The position numbers were made by a program, and so were the translations under genes. Below the pieces are notes generated by a model, which searched no databases, was not told the DNA's origin, and saw only the letters and a program-made list of their open reading frames with translations. 64,000 nucleotides of DNA. Source: Sitta carolinensis (lineage: Eukaryota > Chordata > Aves > Passeriformes > Sittidae). Of the stretch, positions 12,170 through 23,600 are shown piece after piece. Where the stretch lies: contig CM063288.1 of the NCBI GenBank assembly GCA_032173965.1, positions 14,550,501-14,614,500 of the forward strand, given 5' to 3'. Each line of letters starts with the position of its first letter. Position 1 is the first letter of the stretch.

Positions 12170-12560
12170 ATGGCGCTCGGCGGGGTCGGGCGCGGCGCGG
12201 CGCGGGCCGCCTGGCCGCGGCTGCTGCTGGCGGCGGCGGCGGCGGCGCTGGCGCTGGCGGGGCCGGCGCTGCCCGAGGTGCTGTTCCGCTGCCGCCCTGC
12301 CGGCGGAGCGCCTGGCCGCCTGCCCCCCAGCCGCCGCCGCCCTGCCCGAGCTGGTGCGGGAGCCGGGCTGCGGCTGCTGCCGGTGTGCGCCCGCTTGGAG
12401 GCCGAGGCATGCGGTGTCTACACGCCGCGCTGCGCCGCCGGCTTGCGCTGCTACCCCGACCCCGCGCCGAGCTGCCCCTCCAAGCGCTGGTGCAGGGACA
12501 AGGCACCTGCGCCCGCCGCCGCGACACGCGAGTACGGCGCCAGCGCCGAGCGCCCCGCAG
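12170..12560 (+). CDS. IGFBP2: IGFBP2 exon 1: signal peptide and IGF-binding N-domain (frame-disrupted)
   Basis: IGFBP2 is a secreted carrier of IGF-I and IGF-II. The start ATG at 12170 has a good Kozak context (GCCATGG, G at -3 and +4). Residues 1-35 form a signal peptide: a charged start, LLL, six alanines, then LALAGPALP. The mature protein begins EVLFRC. IGFBP family marks follow: ERLAAC, ELVREPGCGCC, PVCARLEAEACGVYTPRC, AAGLRCYPDP, ELPLQALVQGQGTC, EYGASAERPA. These marks lie in different frames: mod-3 phase 2 to 12292, phase 1 at 12295-12300, phase 0 at 12303-12380, phase 2 from 12383 to about 12466, phase 1 at 12469-12528, phase 2 from 12530. Each switch looks like one or two missing bases in C/G runs. 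Read straight through, phase 2 has no stop but scrambles two parts of the domain and loses several of the 12 conserved cysteines. The exon is 391 nt and ends in phase 1 at CCCGCAG|GTGAGC, matching exon 2. Sequence or assembly error is the likeliest cause. Confidence 0.93.
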
Positions 12561-12566
12561 GTGAGC
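12561..12566 (+). other. IGFBP2: Intron 1 splice donor
   Basis: The donor reads GCAG|GTGAGC, close to the vertebrate consensus. It interrupts a codon after its first base. That G joins AT at 63402-63403 to give the Asp that precedes NGDD in IGFBP2. Confidence 0.92.
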
Positions 12567-13560
12567 AGCGCCCGGCCCGGCCTCCGCGGGTCGGCACGGC
12601 GCCCCGGAGCGCGCACCGGGGACGGGGCACCGAGCGCTCTGCGCGGCGCGCCGGGCACCGGGCTCTGCACGGCGGCACCTGGGACTGGGGACCGCCGTCC
12701 GGGCTTCGGGCACTGGGGACAATGCACCCTGCATCGCTCGCCGGGTGCCGGGCGCTGCGCACCGCGCGCTCGGGAACGGGTGCCGGGGCAGCGCCGGGGT
12801 CCCGGAACGTCCAGGGGACAAAGGAATCCTGAAGGGTGACCTGAAGAGGGTCCTCCCGAGTCAGAGCTACCCCGCGGGAGAGCAGACAAGGGGGAGCCCT
12901 GCGGGAGAGGAGCAAGTCTAGGGAAGCACAAAGAGGGAAGGAATGAGAGGGCGCTGGAGGGGGGGGGCAAAGCATGAGCGCATCCTTGAGGTAGACAAAA
13001 TGGAATATTTGAGGGTGCAGTTCTTCAGGGTTAGAGAAGTTTTCTTGTATTGAACAGGAACCCAGGATGGATGTAACGAGGTGGGGTGGAGGGGGAATGC
13101 AGGGACTTCTGCAGGGGCAAGTTGGAGGTTGGGGTTTGTAGGGAAGAAACCACCATGGGAACAGATAAGGTGAACTCTGGGGAGATGCAGCTGAGGGTGG
13201 GGAGGATCTTTTGGGGAGCAGAGAGAAGTGAAAGTCCAGATTTGGTTTGGTGGAGGAATAAAACACCTGAAGGGTGATGGATGCCCCAAAAATTTGGAGA
13301 GAGGTGGTGTGGGAGGACCATGCTGCCTGGTGGGAAGGGGGAAGCTGAGGACTGCGGGGCCCTGCTGTGTGGGGAACATGTTCCCTATGGCCATCCCTCC
13401 AGCAGAGTCCACCTTGGAGATGAGGTGACCTCTGCCAGCTCCCGTGGGGATCCTGGCACCTCAGGCCCCCTGCTCCGGGAACTGGGTGCGGGGACAAGAG
13501 GAGCCTCCGGGGGCACAGCCCGAGGACCGGGACGCAACAGGCTCCGACTGTTGCAGTGAT
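12567..13560 (+). other. Start of intron 1: CpG-island tail, then purine/G-rich sense strand
   Basis: To about 12.83 kb this is still CpG island. From about 12.83 to 13.42 kb the + strand is dominated by G and A, including a 9-G run near 12959-12967, and the minus strand is correspondingly pyrimidine-rich. Stop codons need purines, so this skew explains the 425-codon open frame on the minus strand (13728-12451), which matches no family I know. A G-rich sense strand just after a CpG-island start is typical of R-loop-forming DNA. Confidence 0.6.
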
Positions 13561-13921
13561 TGCCGTGGGAGGGAGCGCTCTTCGGGTTGCCGATACAGCA
13601 GTGCTGGGTTTTATTAATGCCTCTTCTCCCGTGCGATCAACTTCAAGCTCTTTCCTTTTTCGTGGGATGTTGAGAATTGACACATCAGTTCTGGAAATAG
13701 AAAACAGCACTTTCTCCTTCGTAATCACCCCTCCTTGACTTCTGCTGCCTTGCTGGTTTTGCTCCTCTGGCTATGACTTGGGCTCTTGACCCTGTTTGCA
13801 TAACTAGTTCAGCAGCACGACGTTGAATTCCCTCCCTTCCCTCATGAGGCTTTACTTAAAAGCGCTCTGAACCAGGCTGTACCTCTTGGCTTCCCTCTCC
13901 GTGAGTCTGGGAATGCAGCCA

Positions 13922-13965
13922 GGTACCTGTGCATGCTGCTCCGGGTACCTGTGCACGCTGCTCTG
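13922..13965. repeat. 22-bp tandem duplication
   Basis: Two adjacent 22-bp copies (13922-13943 and 13944-13965) begin GGTACCTGTGCA and differ at two positions. No function is evident. Confidence 0.9.
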
Positions 13966-14348
13966 CTCGAGGAGGAGAGATGGAGAGAGCAGAGTAAAGC
14001 AGAAACAGCAGCATGGGGAACTTCGCACGCTTCAAGCTGCTGCTTCCCACAGCCAGGCTGCAACTGCTGCTGTCCCCACTCCTGTCCCCTCTCCTATTTC
14101 TGCTCCCTTGCCGAGCTATGAAGGGCTGTGGAGAGCCAGGACTCTGGAGAACAACGATGATGCGAAATCTTCCTTGACTACAGAATATGAGTGTCAAGGG
14201 AATGAGTTTTAGACTCTCCAGAAGAAGCCAAGGGCATTTAGATTTAAGGAATTTGGCACTGACTTCCAGGCTTATGCTTTTACAAAAAGCTGGGGTGGGT
14301 GGAGGGCATTGCAGTGATGGGCTGAGAGGTGATTTTCTGAGTTAGTGC

Positions 14349-14398
14349 TTTTTTTTTTTTTTTCTTTTTTTTCTTTTTTTTCTTTTTTTTTTTCTTTT
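14349..14398 (+). repeat. 50-nt T-rich pyrimidine tract
   Basis: A run of T interrupted only by single C residues is followed at once by ACAG (14399-14402). It resembles an exceptionally strong 3' splice acceptor. No downstream coding exon is apparent, so it may simply be a simple repeat or an old poly-A tail in reverse. Confidence 0.85.
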
Positions 14399-15056
14399 AC
14401 AGACTTTAATTCAGAATTAACATTAACTTCACTCAGTATTTTGCTTCATTTGATTATCTTTATTCCTTTACACTGGGTGTGATTTATTTGATTGTATCTC
14501 TGTGGGTAATACACAGACATAAATAGCACAGTTTAAGAACCTTATAATGTATAAGGTGGTCTGTAATATCCATAGGGGGTGAATAATAAAAATACTGGCA
14601 CATCCTTAACCAGCGTGATGTGAAACATGCAGCTGAAATATTCACAGTTGAGCATGTCTTGGCAGAGGAGCCTGGACATCCAGAAAAGGGTTTGCGCTCT
14701 TCAGATTACAAAACTTTTAACAGGTTGTTGTAGCCATTAGGAAAAAAAAATCCAAAACAACCAAACCCACAACAAAAACAAAATCCAAATCTGCCAGCTT
14801 CACTTGATACTCTTCTCTTCAGATTCTCATCTTTGATCCCATCTTCACTGTGCTTGCTAAACATATATGAGGGAGTTGAGTTTGCTTTTCATTTTAAGCA
14901 GTGACAGGGAAAGCACTCTGGCACCCAGAAGAGCAGGGACTGGAATTTGCTTTCAAATGCTGATGTTAAGCCAGTTTCAAGAGTGCCCCAAGAGCAAGTT
15001 TTTGCCTGCAAAAAGCAGGTGTTGAGGGTTTTTTGGTGTGGTTGGTTTTATGGTGC

Positions 15057-15084
15057 TTTTTTCTTTCTTTCTTTCTTTCTTTTT
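15057..15084 (+). repeat. (CTTT)n microsatellite
   Basis: Six T residues are followed by five CTTT units and a closing T. It is a simple polymorphism-prone repeat. Confidence 0.93.
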
Positions 15085-18000
15085 AAATGTGCTTAAAGGT
15101 ATTTACCCTTTTTCCCCTTTCCAGCTTGAAAAGGCTCCTTTGGCTGATTCAGGACTGGAATGCAGAGCTCGTGCTATTCCTAAATTAAGAGGTTGGCAAG
15201 TTTTTTGGTCCCTGATGAGAGGCAGAAGGATTGCCGAAATGAAACAAGGAATAAAACTCTGCAAATTCTCCTGCTATGGCTCCAGCATTGTTTAGTCTTC
15301 CACTAAGGTCTGTAAAGCCAATCCTGAAATGGTTGTAGGCGGAAAGTAACATAAACCACCGTGTAGCTAAGAAGCAGGGGATGTTGTTCATTGCACAAGA
15401 GGCTTTGGGTATTTTGGAGATGTTGGGAATGTTGGAACAAAATAGCAGCAGTCTGTGGAAATCAGTCTGAGAACTTCAACCCTCCCTGGGGGAGGCGAGT
15501 GCATCATCCCCCATCAGTGGTGGGAGTGATGTGGAGACTCAGCATTTACAGGGATCAGGGCCTTTTAGGTAGTTTTGATGCCTCTGGACCATGTTCCACT
15601 GCAGTTTGTTTCAGGCCATGGTGTAACAAATTCCTGTACTCCTGACTGGAGCTGCCTGACTTGGGAACAGGGTTGTTGCTGTGTGTGTAGAGCTTGCACA
15701 GCTCCTGCTGGTCCTGAGTGTGTTTATTCTCTCAGCACCTCAGCAAGATTATCACGGTGTTTTGCAGATGGAGTAAATGATGTGCCCAAGGTCCTCCAGG
15801 ACATGGGGAGAAGAGTGAGGACTGTCTTTTCATTGTGTTAGTCTGTGTCCTGGCAGAAAATGTCTCAGTCCCTGCAGCCACCTTCTATTCATAACAGGCC
15901 TAAGGTGGCCATATGGGTCTTGCAGACAGTGTGAATTGAGAGGCATTTTAGGTACCACTGGGGTCCTTCAACCCCTCCAGTCTCATCCAGAGGATGGGGA
16001 TCCTGCCTTCTTTAGTCATGATGAACTGGAATCAGGGGCTTGTGTGGTGTTGTTCAGCTCTCAGCTCTCATGTCCTTTGCCCTTCCTTATGCTGGGTTCA
16101 GCTCTCACCTTATGTCAAAGCAATCTGGTTCAGGAAATAGTCCTGCTGCATGCTAGTCCTAGAAAACAAGTGCCAGATCAATGACCTGAACTGGCTCAAG
16201 GTGCAGCAGGGTGCCCAGCAGGATGCCAAGTGCTGCTCCCAAATGGGAACTTATGTTAAGAGGTGGAGCAGGGCAGATTTCAGTGATGTCAGCAAATGCC
16301 CTAGATTGTCGTGCCCAAGCTATGAGAATAGCTGAAGAACACATTTTCTCCTATGCAGACAAGATCCTAGGAATAAAACTTGTTCCACTCTAAAAAGCGT
16401 TTCTTGACTCACTATTCAAAGCTGACCAGTTAAGAGAATTTTTTTCCCTTTGCCAGTTCAGTTCAATTGTGTTTGTAGTATTACTTTGTTGTTGGGATAC
16501 TTTTACTAATTTAGTGTGATATGTCTCAGAACCTACTGCTAGCTAATGAGTCCTGCTTTGGAATCTCACTTGCTTATTAAAACTAATGTGTTTTTTCAGT
16601 CCATGCCAGTGCAAAGTAACCTTTACAAAGGGAAAGAGAACTGTGCAAAGAGTGTGGCTTCAAGCAAACTTGAACTTGAAGAGCTGGGGTTGCCTTACTC
16701 ACCTGACCAGGGTCTCCACTTTGAACTCCCATGACACAAAACCAGCCTCAAAATAGTTAACTGTTAAAAACACAGCTTGTTTTAGCATCCAGCTAAAATC
16801 CTTATTTGGGTAGGTCCAAATGCCACACATCCTTCCTTACAGGTCAGATGTCAAAACCTTCATTTCCCCTTGGCAGGCAGCTGCTAAAAGACAGTTTAAC
16901 GTATTGCTTGAAAACACAGAAGACTCTGAGGTTGGAGGTAGCATAATGTAACTGGAATTTTAACAGCAACTTGAAAATCATGCCAGTAATGCTATGAATG
17001 CATTTTTCATCTCTACTTAATTACCAGGAAGACTTCTGCTTTTCTCCTGCTTTTATAAGGAAATGAAGCATCCGTCGTGATCTGCATATGCATGTGTGTA
17101 TCTGTGCTGCCCCCACAACTTCTGACCCTGTCAGTCAAGTTAGTGGATCCAGTGCAGCACCACTGCTGAAAGTACTGTGTTGCTAAAACACGGGTGAGGA
17201 GTAGAAGAGAGCCAGGCTGTGAGTGTCCCCCTTCATCCTGTGCTGGAAGCATGTGAGCAGGAGGGAGGTTAATTACGAGTGCAGCAAACAAGGCTTTCAG
17301 CCTGGCTTATGCAAGCTTGTGGGCATTACCACATGCCAGGGTAGCTGACTAGCAGAACCAAATCCACAGGAGTGTGTTAATATGTCCATAGCCACTACAG
17401 CGGCTCTGCCCAGGATAAGCTGAACGTCTGCACAGCTCCTTGCCTTGGAAGAAATTATTAAAAGTCAAATGCAATTAGTAACAGCTGTAGGGATGATAGG
17501 TGAATGAGAAAACCACACAGCTCATCCGTCCTCATTGCCTCTGGGGTTTTGCCAGTAGGTGGACCAGGTCTTCACGCTTGTCTGCGGCAGCTGTGTCTGG
17601 TCAAGACCTAGCCTGGTCATCTTTCAAGTATTAAGACAATAAATAACACCTTTGTGAAGCTTGAAAATAGTGCTACCCCCTGCTACAGTCACACTGGAGT
17701 TTGCCATGGTGAGAGTGCTGCTGGTATGAAAATGGTAGTTTGGAGAGAGAGGGAAGCCTGGGAAGATTTCAAGGCTCTGACCCAAAGTAGAAATGTGTTT
17801 TCATGCTGTCCCTTGGCAAATGATCTGTTTCCTTCTTGCCCTTTGCAGTTGTTTCCTTTCCTCTGGATTTCAGGCTTATATTAACTGAGTATGGTATTTG
17901 TCAAGGGAACAGCAAGAAGCCCTGTCTGTGAGAAAGTCCATGTCGTTTGTTTTATCCACATCCAGGAATTGAGCTGAGATAAACAATTCAGGAGGCAAAA

Positions 18001-20662
18001 CAGTGAAAACTGGAATGTGAGAGGTGTCTTTGTATATGGCTCTGTACTAGACCTGGCTGCAGTATCATCTGGGTCTAATTTGTCTGCCTGGTGGGCAGCT
18101 GTCACTGTTATTCCCAAACACAACTAGATTTGTGAAGGCAGGGTTTCATCCAGCAGCCAGCAGAATTCCTGTACCTGCTTTTCCTGGTCATTTGTTCTGA
18201 GCTATGGAACTAGGAGAAACAGTAGTTTCCTTGGTGGATTTTTTGATTTCTGTTTGGATTGGACAATTCTAAGCTTTCTGAGCATGGTAACATCTGCCTT
18301 TCCTGCTGGGACTCCTTCAGGGAGGATCTTTTGCTCTAAGCAGACAGAGTAAGAGGAAGGCCAAGGTAGAATGCAAAGATGCTCTATAAAGCATTTCTTT
18401 TACAGAAGGAAAGCTGAGCTTGGTGGTGTACTGAGTTTTCAGGCATAAGAATTACTGCTTTCTTTCCTTGAATTGGGGTGAGATATGTAATTGTGATCAA
18501 GCATGTTGCTTAGCAGACTCTTTCTGTGTTAGAGCAATGCAAATCCATTGCAGTTGCTTACAGCTCCACTATTGCTTCCACCCATCTTCATCCTGGCTCT
18601 CCCTTGGGGAGGTGCTGCCGGAATCAGTGCCCCTGTGTACATGTCCTTTAGCAGCACGTACTGGACACATTGTGCTTGGCTTTCCAACCTGTCCTCTCTG
18701 ACCGTTTGCATCTGCCAAGAGGGGCAGGTTTGTCCTGAGGCCTTCATTAGTGCCCCGTGTCTTCCTGAGGGAGGGAGCTGCAGTACGTGTGCACCAACGC
18801 AACAACGTGGTGCCTCATGGGTGCTGAGTGTGCTGTGGGACTGGGAGGCTGACCATGGTGCATAATCCTGCTGTGGACTTGGGAGAGAAGGAAAAGTCCC
18901 TGCTAGTGGTTCTAAAATATTGTGCAGAGTATTCCACTGAGCTGATGTCGTGGCAGCTGTGGGCCACTTTCTTCCCTGTGCACATTCTCATTCTCTGTCA
19001 TACACATCTTGCTTTTTGTTTGGACTCGCAGAACCATGACAAGAAGTTTACCCAACCAAATCTTCACTTTTCTGGAAGGATGAGTTTTCAGGTAATTTAA
19101 CAGATTTCAAATCTAGTCTTAATATTCTTTCCACAAAGACAAGCTACCTTCAGTAGACCAAATCTGACTGAAGCATCTCTGCCTACCTTCTGCAGTCACT
19201 GCCAGCAAGCTGGAAGGTATTTCTCATTCACAAACTGGCCAAGCGTGACCTCATTAAACGTTGAGTTGACACCTAATTACAAGAACACATGATGGGATGG
19301 CTATCCTGGGCAAAGGCTGAGAAAGGGGTTAGTGCTCAGTTACCAGAGCTTTGCTGCAGCCCAGCATTTGCCAGCTCTTTTGTAATTGCATTATTGATTG
19401 ATTTCTGCTCAGTGTTTTGCCAGACATGTCATTTAGTGAGATACCAGTGGGAAGATGAAGTCTCTTGTTGCTTCAGCTTATGGTAGAAATAAATCATTTA
19501 AGAAAGGAAAGAATCAGGAATTATGTGCCTTTGTTATGGACTGAAATACTGGGTGGGAGGCATCAGGTCACTTTTATAAGCTTTGAACTGTCCTTTGACA
19601 TTGCAGCTTTTATTCTGAAGAAAGCTGCACTGTGCCTCTTGGCTGGTAAGGGAACAAGTTCACTGTCTGGTGCTCTCTGCAGTCAAAGATCCCATTAATT
19701 CTGCCGGCTGCAAGGAATGATTTCTTGTTATTTCATTCTGAACTGTAATTGAGAGTGACACAAAGCACTGGTGGGAATTGGACTGTGTTGAAATCCCTGC
19801 TTTTTCTTACCGTTTTCTGCAGATAAACCAGCTCAGGTGGGATGAGGGATTTCTAACGCTCTGCCCTTCTTTCCAATGCCTTCCTTACTGGCTAGAGGCA
19901 ATTTTTAGGTCTTTGTGCCTCCTTTCAGCTTGTCCTTGTAATGTAGGATGTATATACAACACTGACATATAGTGCATTGCACTCGCTTGCATAACAAAAC
20001 AACATGTGTGGGATTACATGTCCTGTAATACCATAAAAATTCATAAAGCTTTGCCCAGTATTTTTGCTCCAGACTACAGCAAGATTTCCTGGTATGATGT
20101 TGCTTGGTCAGACTTCAGCCAGAAGTCTGGTCTCAGCTCTCCTGGCTAGTTGTAGAAGACTTAGTCCAAGCTGATGAATTTCACTTGGCTTGGTGAGGAG
20201 ATTGAAGTGTTCCTTCCCTTGTTTTCTCCTTGCTGTTTTCTAACTAGAAAAGGATGGGTATCTGACATCCATTTCTTCAAGAGTGTTTGCTGCTCAGTCT
20301 GAGTTGACTGGTGAGTTGTTGACTGGTAGGGTGTCTCTTGGCCATAATGAATAGAACTGCTTCCATGACTTCTGCAGGGGTGGTTTGGGCAGGATTTTGT
20401 TCAGGCAGAAATCCAGGTTGTTAACAGACTATTACAGAGATCATTTTGAAAATAAGATCTGTTTTTCTAGTGCTGTTTAGAGAATACTGCCATTCTTGGG
20501 ACAGGATGCTGGGTCAGCAGTACAGGTACTAATTAGATGCTAACCCACCAATCTATCACTGAATTTAAAGAGAAGTCTGGAACGGAGAAAAAAGAGACTA
20601 TAGCAAAATGGTGCCTTCTTACAGGTCAGCTCACTGTGGGAATTCTGAGTCATTTTGTTGTT

Positions 20663-20687
20663 ACTGATTTTAGTAACTAAAATCAGT
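20663..20687. other. Perfect 12-bp inverted repeat with 1-nt centre
   Basis: ACTGATTTTAGT (20663-20674) and its exact reverse complement ACTAAAATCAGT (20676-20687) flank a single A. This could be a cruciform, a dimeric binding site, or chance. Confidence 0.9.
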
Positions 20688-23600
20688 GTATTCTCTCCTT
20701 TTTTTCCTTGCCAGACCCCACAGACACTGTCACCCCAAGCTTTCAGATTCCATTAATTCTTGTGCATTATTGAGGGATTTTGGTTGATTAGATTGTTGCC
20801 TGGAATTTCTCTGTGGAGGAGCCCAGTTTCCCCTGCCTGCAGATGGGACCTGTAAAGCTCAACTTCCTCTCACACCCAGCGGGGTGGTGGGATACAGCTT
20901 CTGGTATCTTCAGGACAAACTTGGTAGCCTGTTCCTTTCAGGGCACCTGTTGCTGAGAGCATGGCCAAGACCAGGCAGGTGGGAAACAACTGGTCTACAA
21001 GCTTTGAATAAAGCCAAAATGCCTGTTTTGGGCTGCCTTTGGAGGTCTGGGAAGGGTTAGACCTCTCTGCACATAACTGTGGCATGGCTGGTCTGTGAGC
21101 ACAGGGAGGAATTTGACATGGAGCCTTCTGAAGCAACTGTCTTGTCTAGTAGAACTCAGGCTGTGGGAGTTGGTGTGAGGAAATAACAACATCCACTTTG
21201 GTTTCTGCAGGCTCTGTCCTGGGGGCTGGTTGGGTGTTGCAGGAGGCCACAGGAATCCTGCTTGTGACCACAGCCAGATTAATGGCCACTTGGGCAGCTT
21301 TTCAGAAGTGAGGAATTTGTCCACTTTCACAATAGTGGCTAGAAATTCCACATGAATTAATTAGTTTTATTACAGGACTTGTCCTTCCTGCTTCTCCAGG
21401 GCTGCCTGAAACACTGAACTCATTACATGAAGAAATGGAAATAGTGCTAAAAATAAGAACTGGTATTCCAAGCCTTTGCGAGGAAAAACAGAAGATACTG
21501 ACATCCTCCACGAGATGTGCTTCCCAAGCTGTGGCTTTTAGCCAGATGAGATCTAAACCTGAGTTTTAGATCAGTTGCAGCCACTTAAACATCCCAGCCT
21601 GCTCCACAACACAGTTTTCTCTCAGCCTCTTACTCCCTGCTCAGTTTAGGCTGTTCATCTAGGCTTTGTAATTACTACCACAATTTCAGTTTGATGCAGT
21701 GTTCAGATCTGACCCTTGGATGTTGCACAGTGAAGGCTGTACACTTTCAGCCTCTTCTCCCCATTAGAATGGGTTTCCTACCTTGCAAAGACACTGCTGG
21801 CTTTTATGACAGTGAAGTGCTTGGAAATAGCCCTGTGAAAGGGTGCTCTGCACTTGAGTTATGGTGGCATGGGACTTTGAAAATGTTTGAGTGTAGTCAG
21901 AGTAATGTTAGACCAAGTAAATATTTTGGGAGCCCAGAGCTGATAATTTTCCCTTGCTTACGTTTGTGGGTGGTCAGCCTGCAGAAATTTACCACCTCTC
22001 ATGTGGCTTTTAAAGAAATGTTGTCCATGGACCCAGTATACTTTTATTTTAATACTTTTTTAGAAGTGCCGATGTTGTTTTGAGATTTGCCCTGCCAGTA
22101 AGGGCAGGTGTACTGCTTGCTGGTCCTTCCAGTGTTTGCTTTATGAACATTGCTTCAGACACTTGTGGTAGGATAGGGGTTCTCATTTTGAGGCTGACCC
22201 CTCCTTTCTGCCCAGCCCCACCTTTGTTACCCAGACCTGACTTGCGTTTTTTTGGATGAAGTGAGTTTGACGTAAAAAAGCTGACTGGTGAGGTGGTAAA
22301 GTTCCTGCAGGTCCCACAGCACAGAGTGGCTGCTTAGCACTCTTGAGAATTGTGACCCTCATCCGGACTGTGGCCAAATGAGCGAAACACAGAATTTCCA
22401 ACATTAACAAAACGCACCCTTGTACAAAGAGTAAAAAATGCAAATGCAGACATAGATTCTTCTAATCTCAGATGGTTGGAAAGTTCTGTTGTTCTAGTAA
22501 TGTTTGTTCTGTATTTCAGTCTCTGCTTTCCTCTGTTTTTCTGTTTATTCTTTTTATCACCCTGGTTTCAAGGATTTGTTACCTTACTCTGCTGACCATT
22601 GGGCTGGTCCTGCACATACTGAAACTGACCTTTGCAAATTCAGACCACACTGAAAGTGCTTGGGCAGTGCAGATATGACGGGGCAGTAGGTGAACCTGGC
22701 TGTCACATTCATAGTCTGTCCTTAGGTGACAGCTAGCAGTGCACAAATTGGGAACTTATGAAGTGAACCTTGAGAGGTGGGAACAGTGCTATCGAAACCC
22801 ATCATGCTGCTGATACTGTTCAGCCCACAATTTTAGGGATTTCCAAAGCACAGACTGGTCTGCTGGCTGCTCACAGAGGTATCTTCTTTATTTGGAGAGC
22901 TGCCCTGACTTCCAGCAGTGGGGCTTCAAGTGCTAGGAGAGGCAGACAAACCCACAGTGATGTCTGTGTACATCAGTCCTGTGTTTTGAGGCTTTAGCTG
23001 TGGCGAGAAAGGAGGTCCCACCACTTGGGCTGTGCCCAGTGGAAACACAGCCCGGCCCAGGTCTGTTTTTATCTTTAGTTATGGGGTGTGCTAGGAGGGT
23101 TGAGGCTCTGGCTTGTTGTTGTCAGCAGTATCCTGTCCCCTGGAGCTGATCTGCCCTAGCAGAACTAAAATGTCTCAGCTGACCTAAAAAACTGCCTGTA
23201 ATTGAAATGCAGTGGCTCCCATAAATATTTAACTGAGTCTGTTTTTTGCTGTGCATTTGGTTTTTTTTCCCAGTTCTTCTCTTTTGCTTTTCCCTGCCTG
23301 CGTGTGGATAGTCAACTGAATGCACATCCCCTCCATGGCATCCTGCGATGAAATGGCATTTTTGGCAGTTAAATTATACATGTTGTTTGTCTTCCATCAT
23401 CATCATGTTTAAGGTGGATATCAAGCTCAGTTTTGAGTATGTGAATGCTCCTGTGGGAATGTTTACACCCCACTAAGGGCTGCCCACTGCCATGCAAACC
23501 ACATCCTGACAATCTGTGTGCAACCTGTATTAAGATTTTGCAACTCTGTTGCTGAAACAGTGGACTCCCATCAGATGAGGGAAGTCACCAAAGTTGTGCT

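Noticed and set aside
11816..12839. Several overlapping open frames of 270-350 codons across the promoter and exon 1
   Set aside because: They arise from GC-rich, stop-poor DNA and the pentamer repeat. Their listed starts upstream of 12170 are not ATG codons. Only the IGFBP2 reading from 12170 has homology.
11918..12970. 350-codon minus-strand open frame opposite exon 1
   Set aside because: Arg/Ala/Gly-rich composition typical of an antisense CpG island; no family match.
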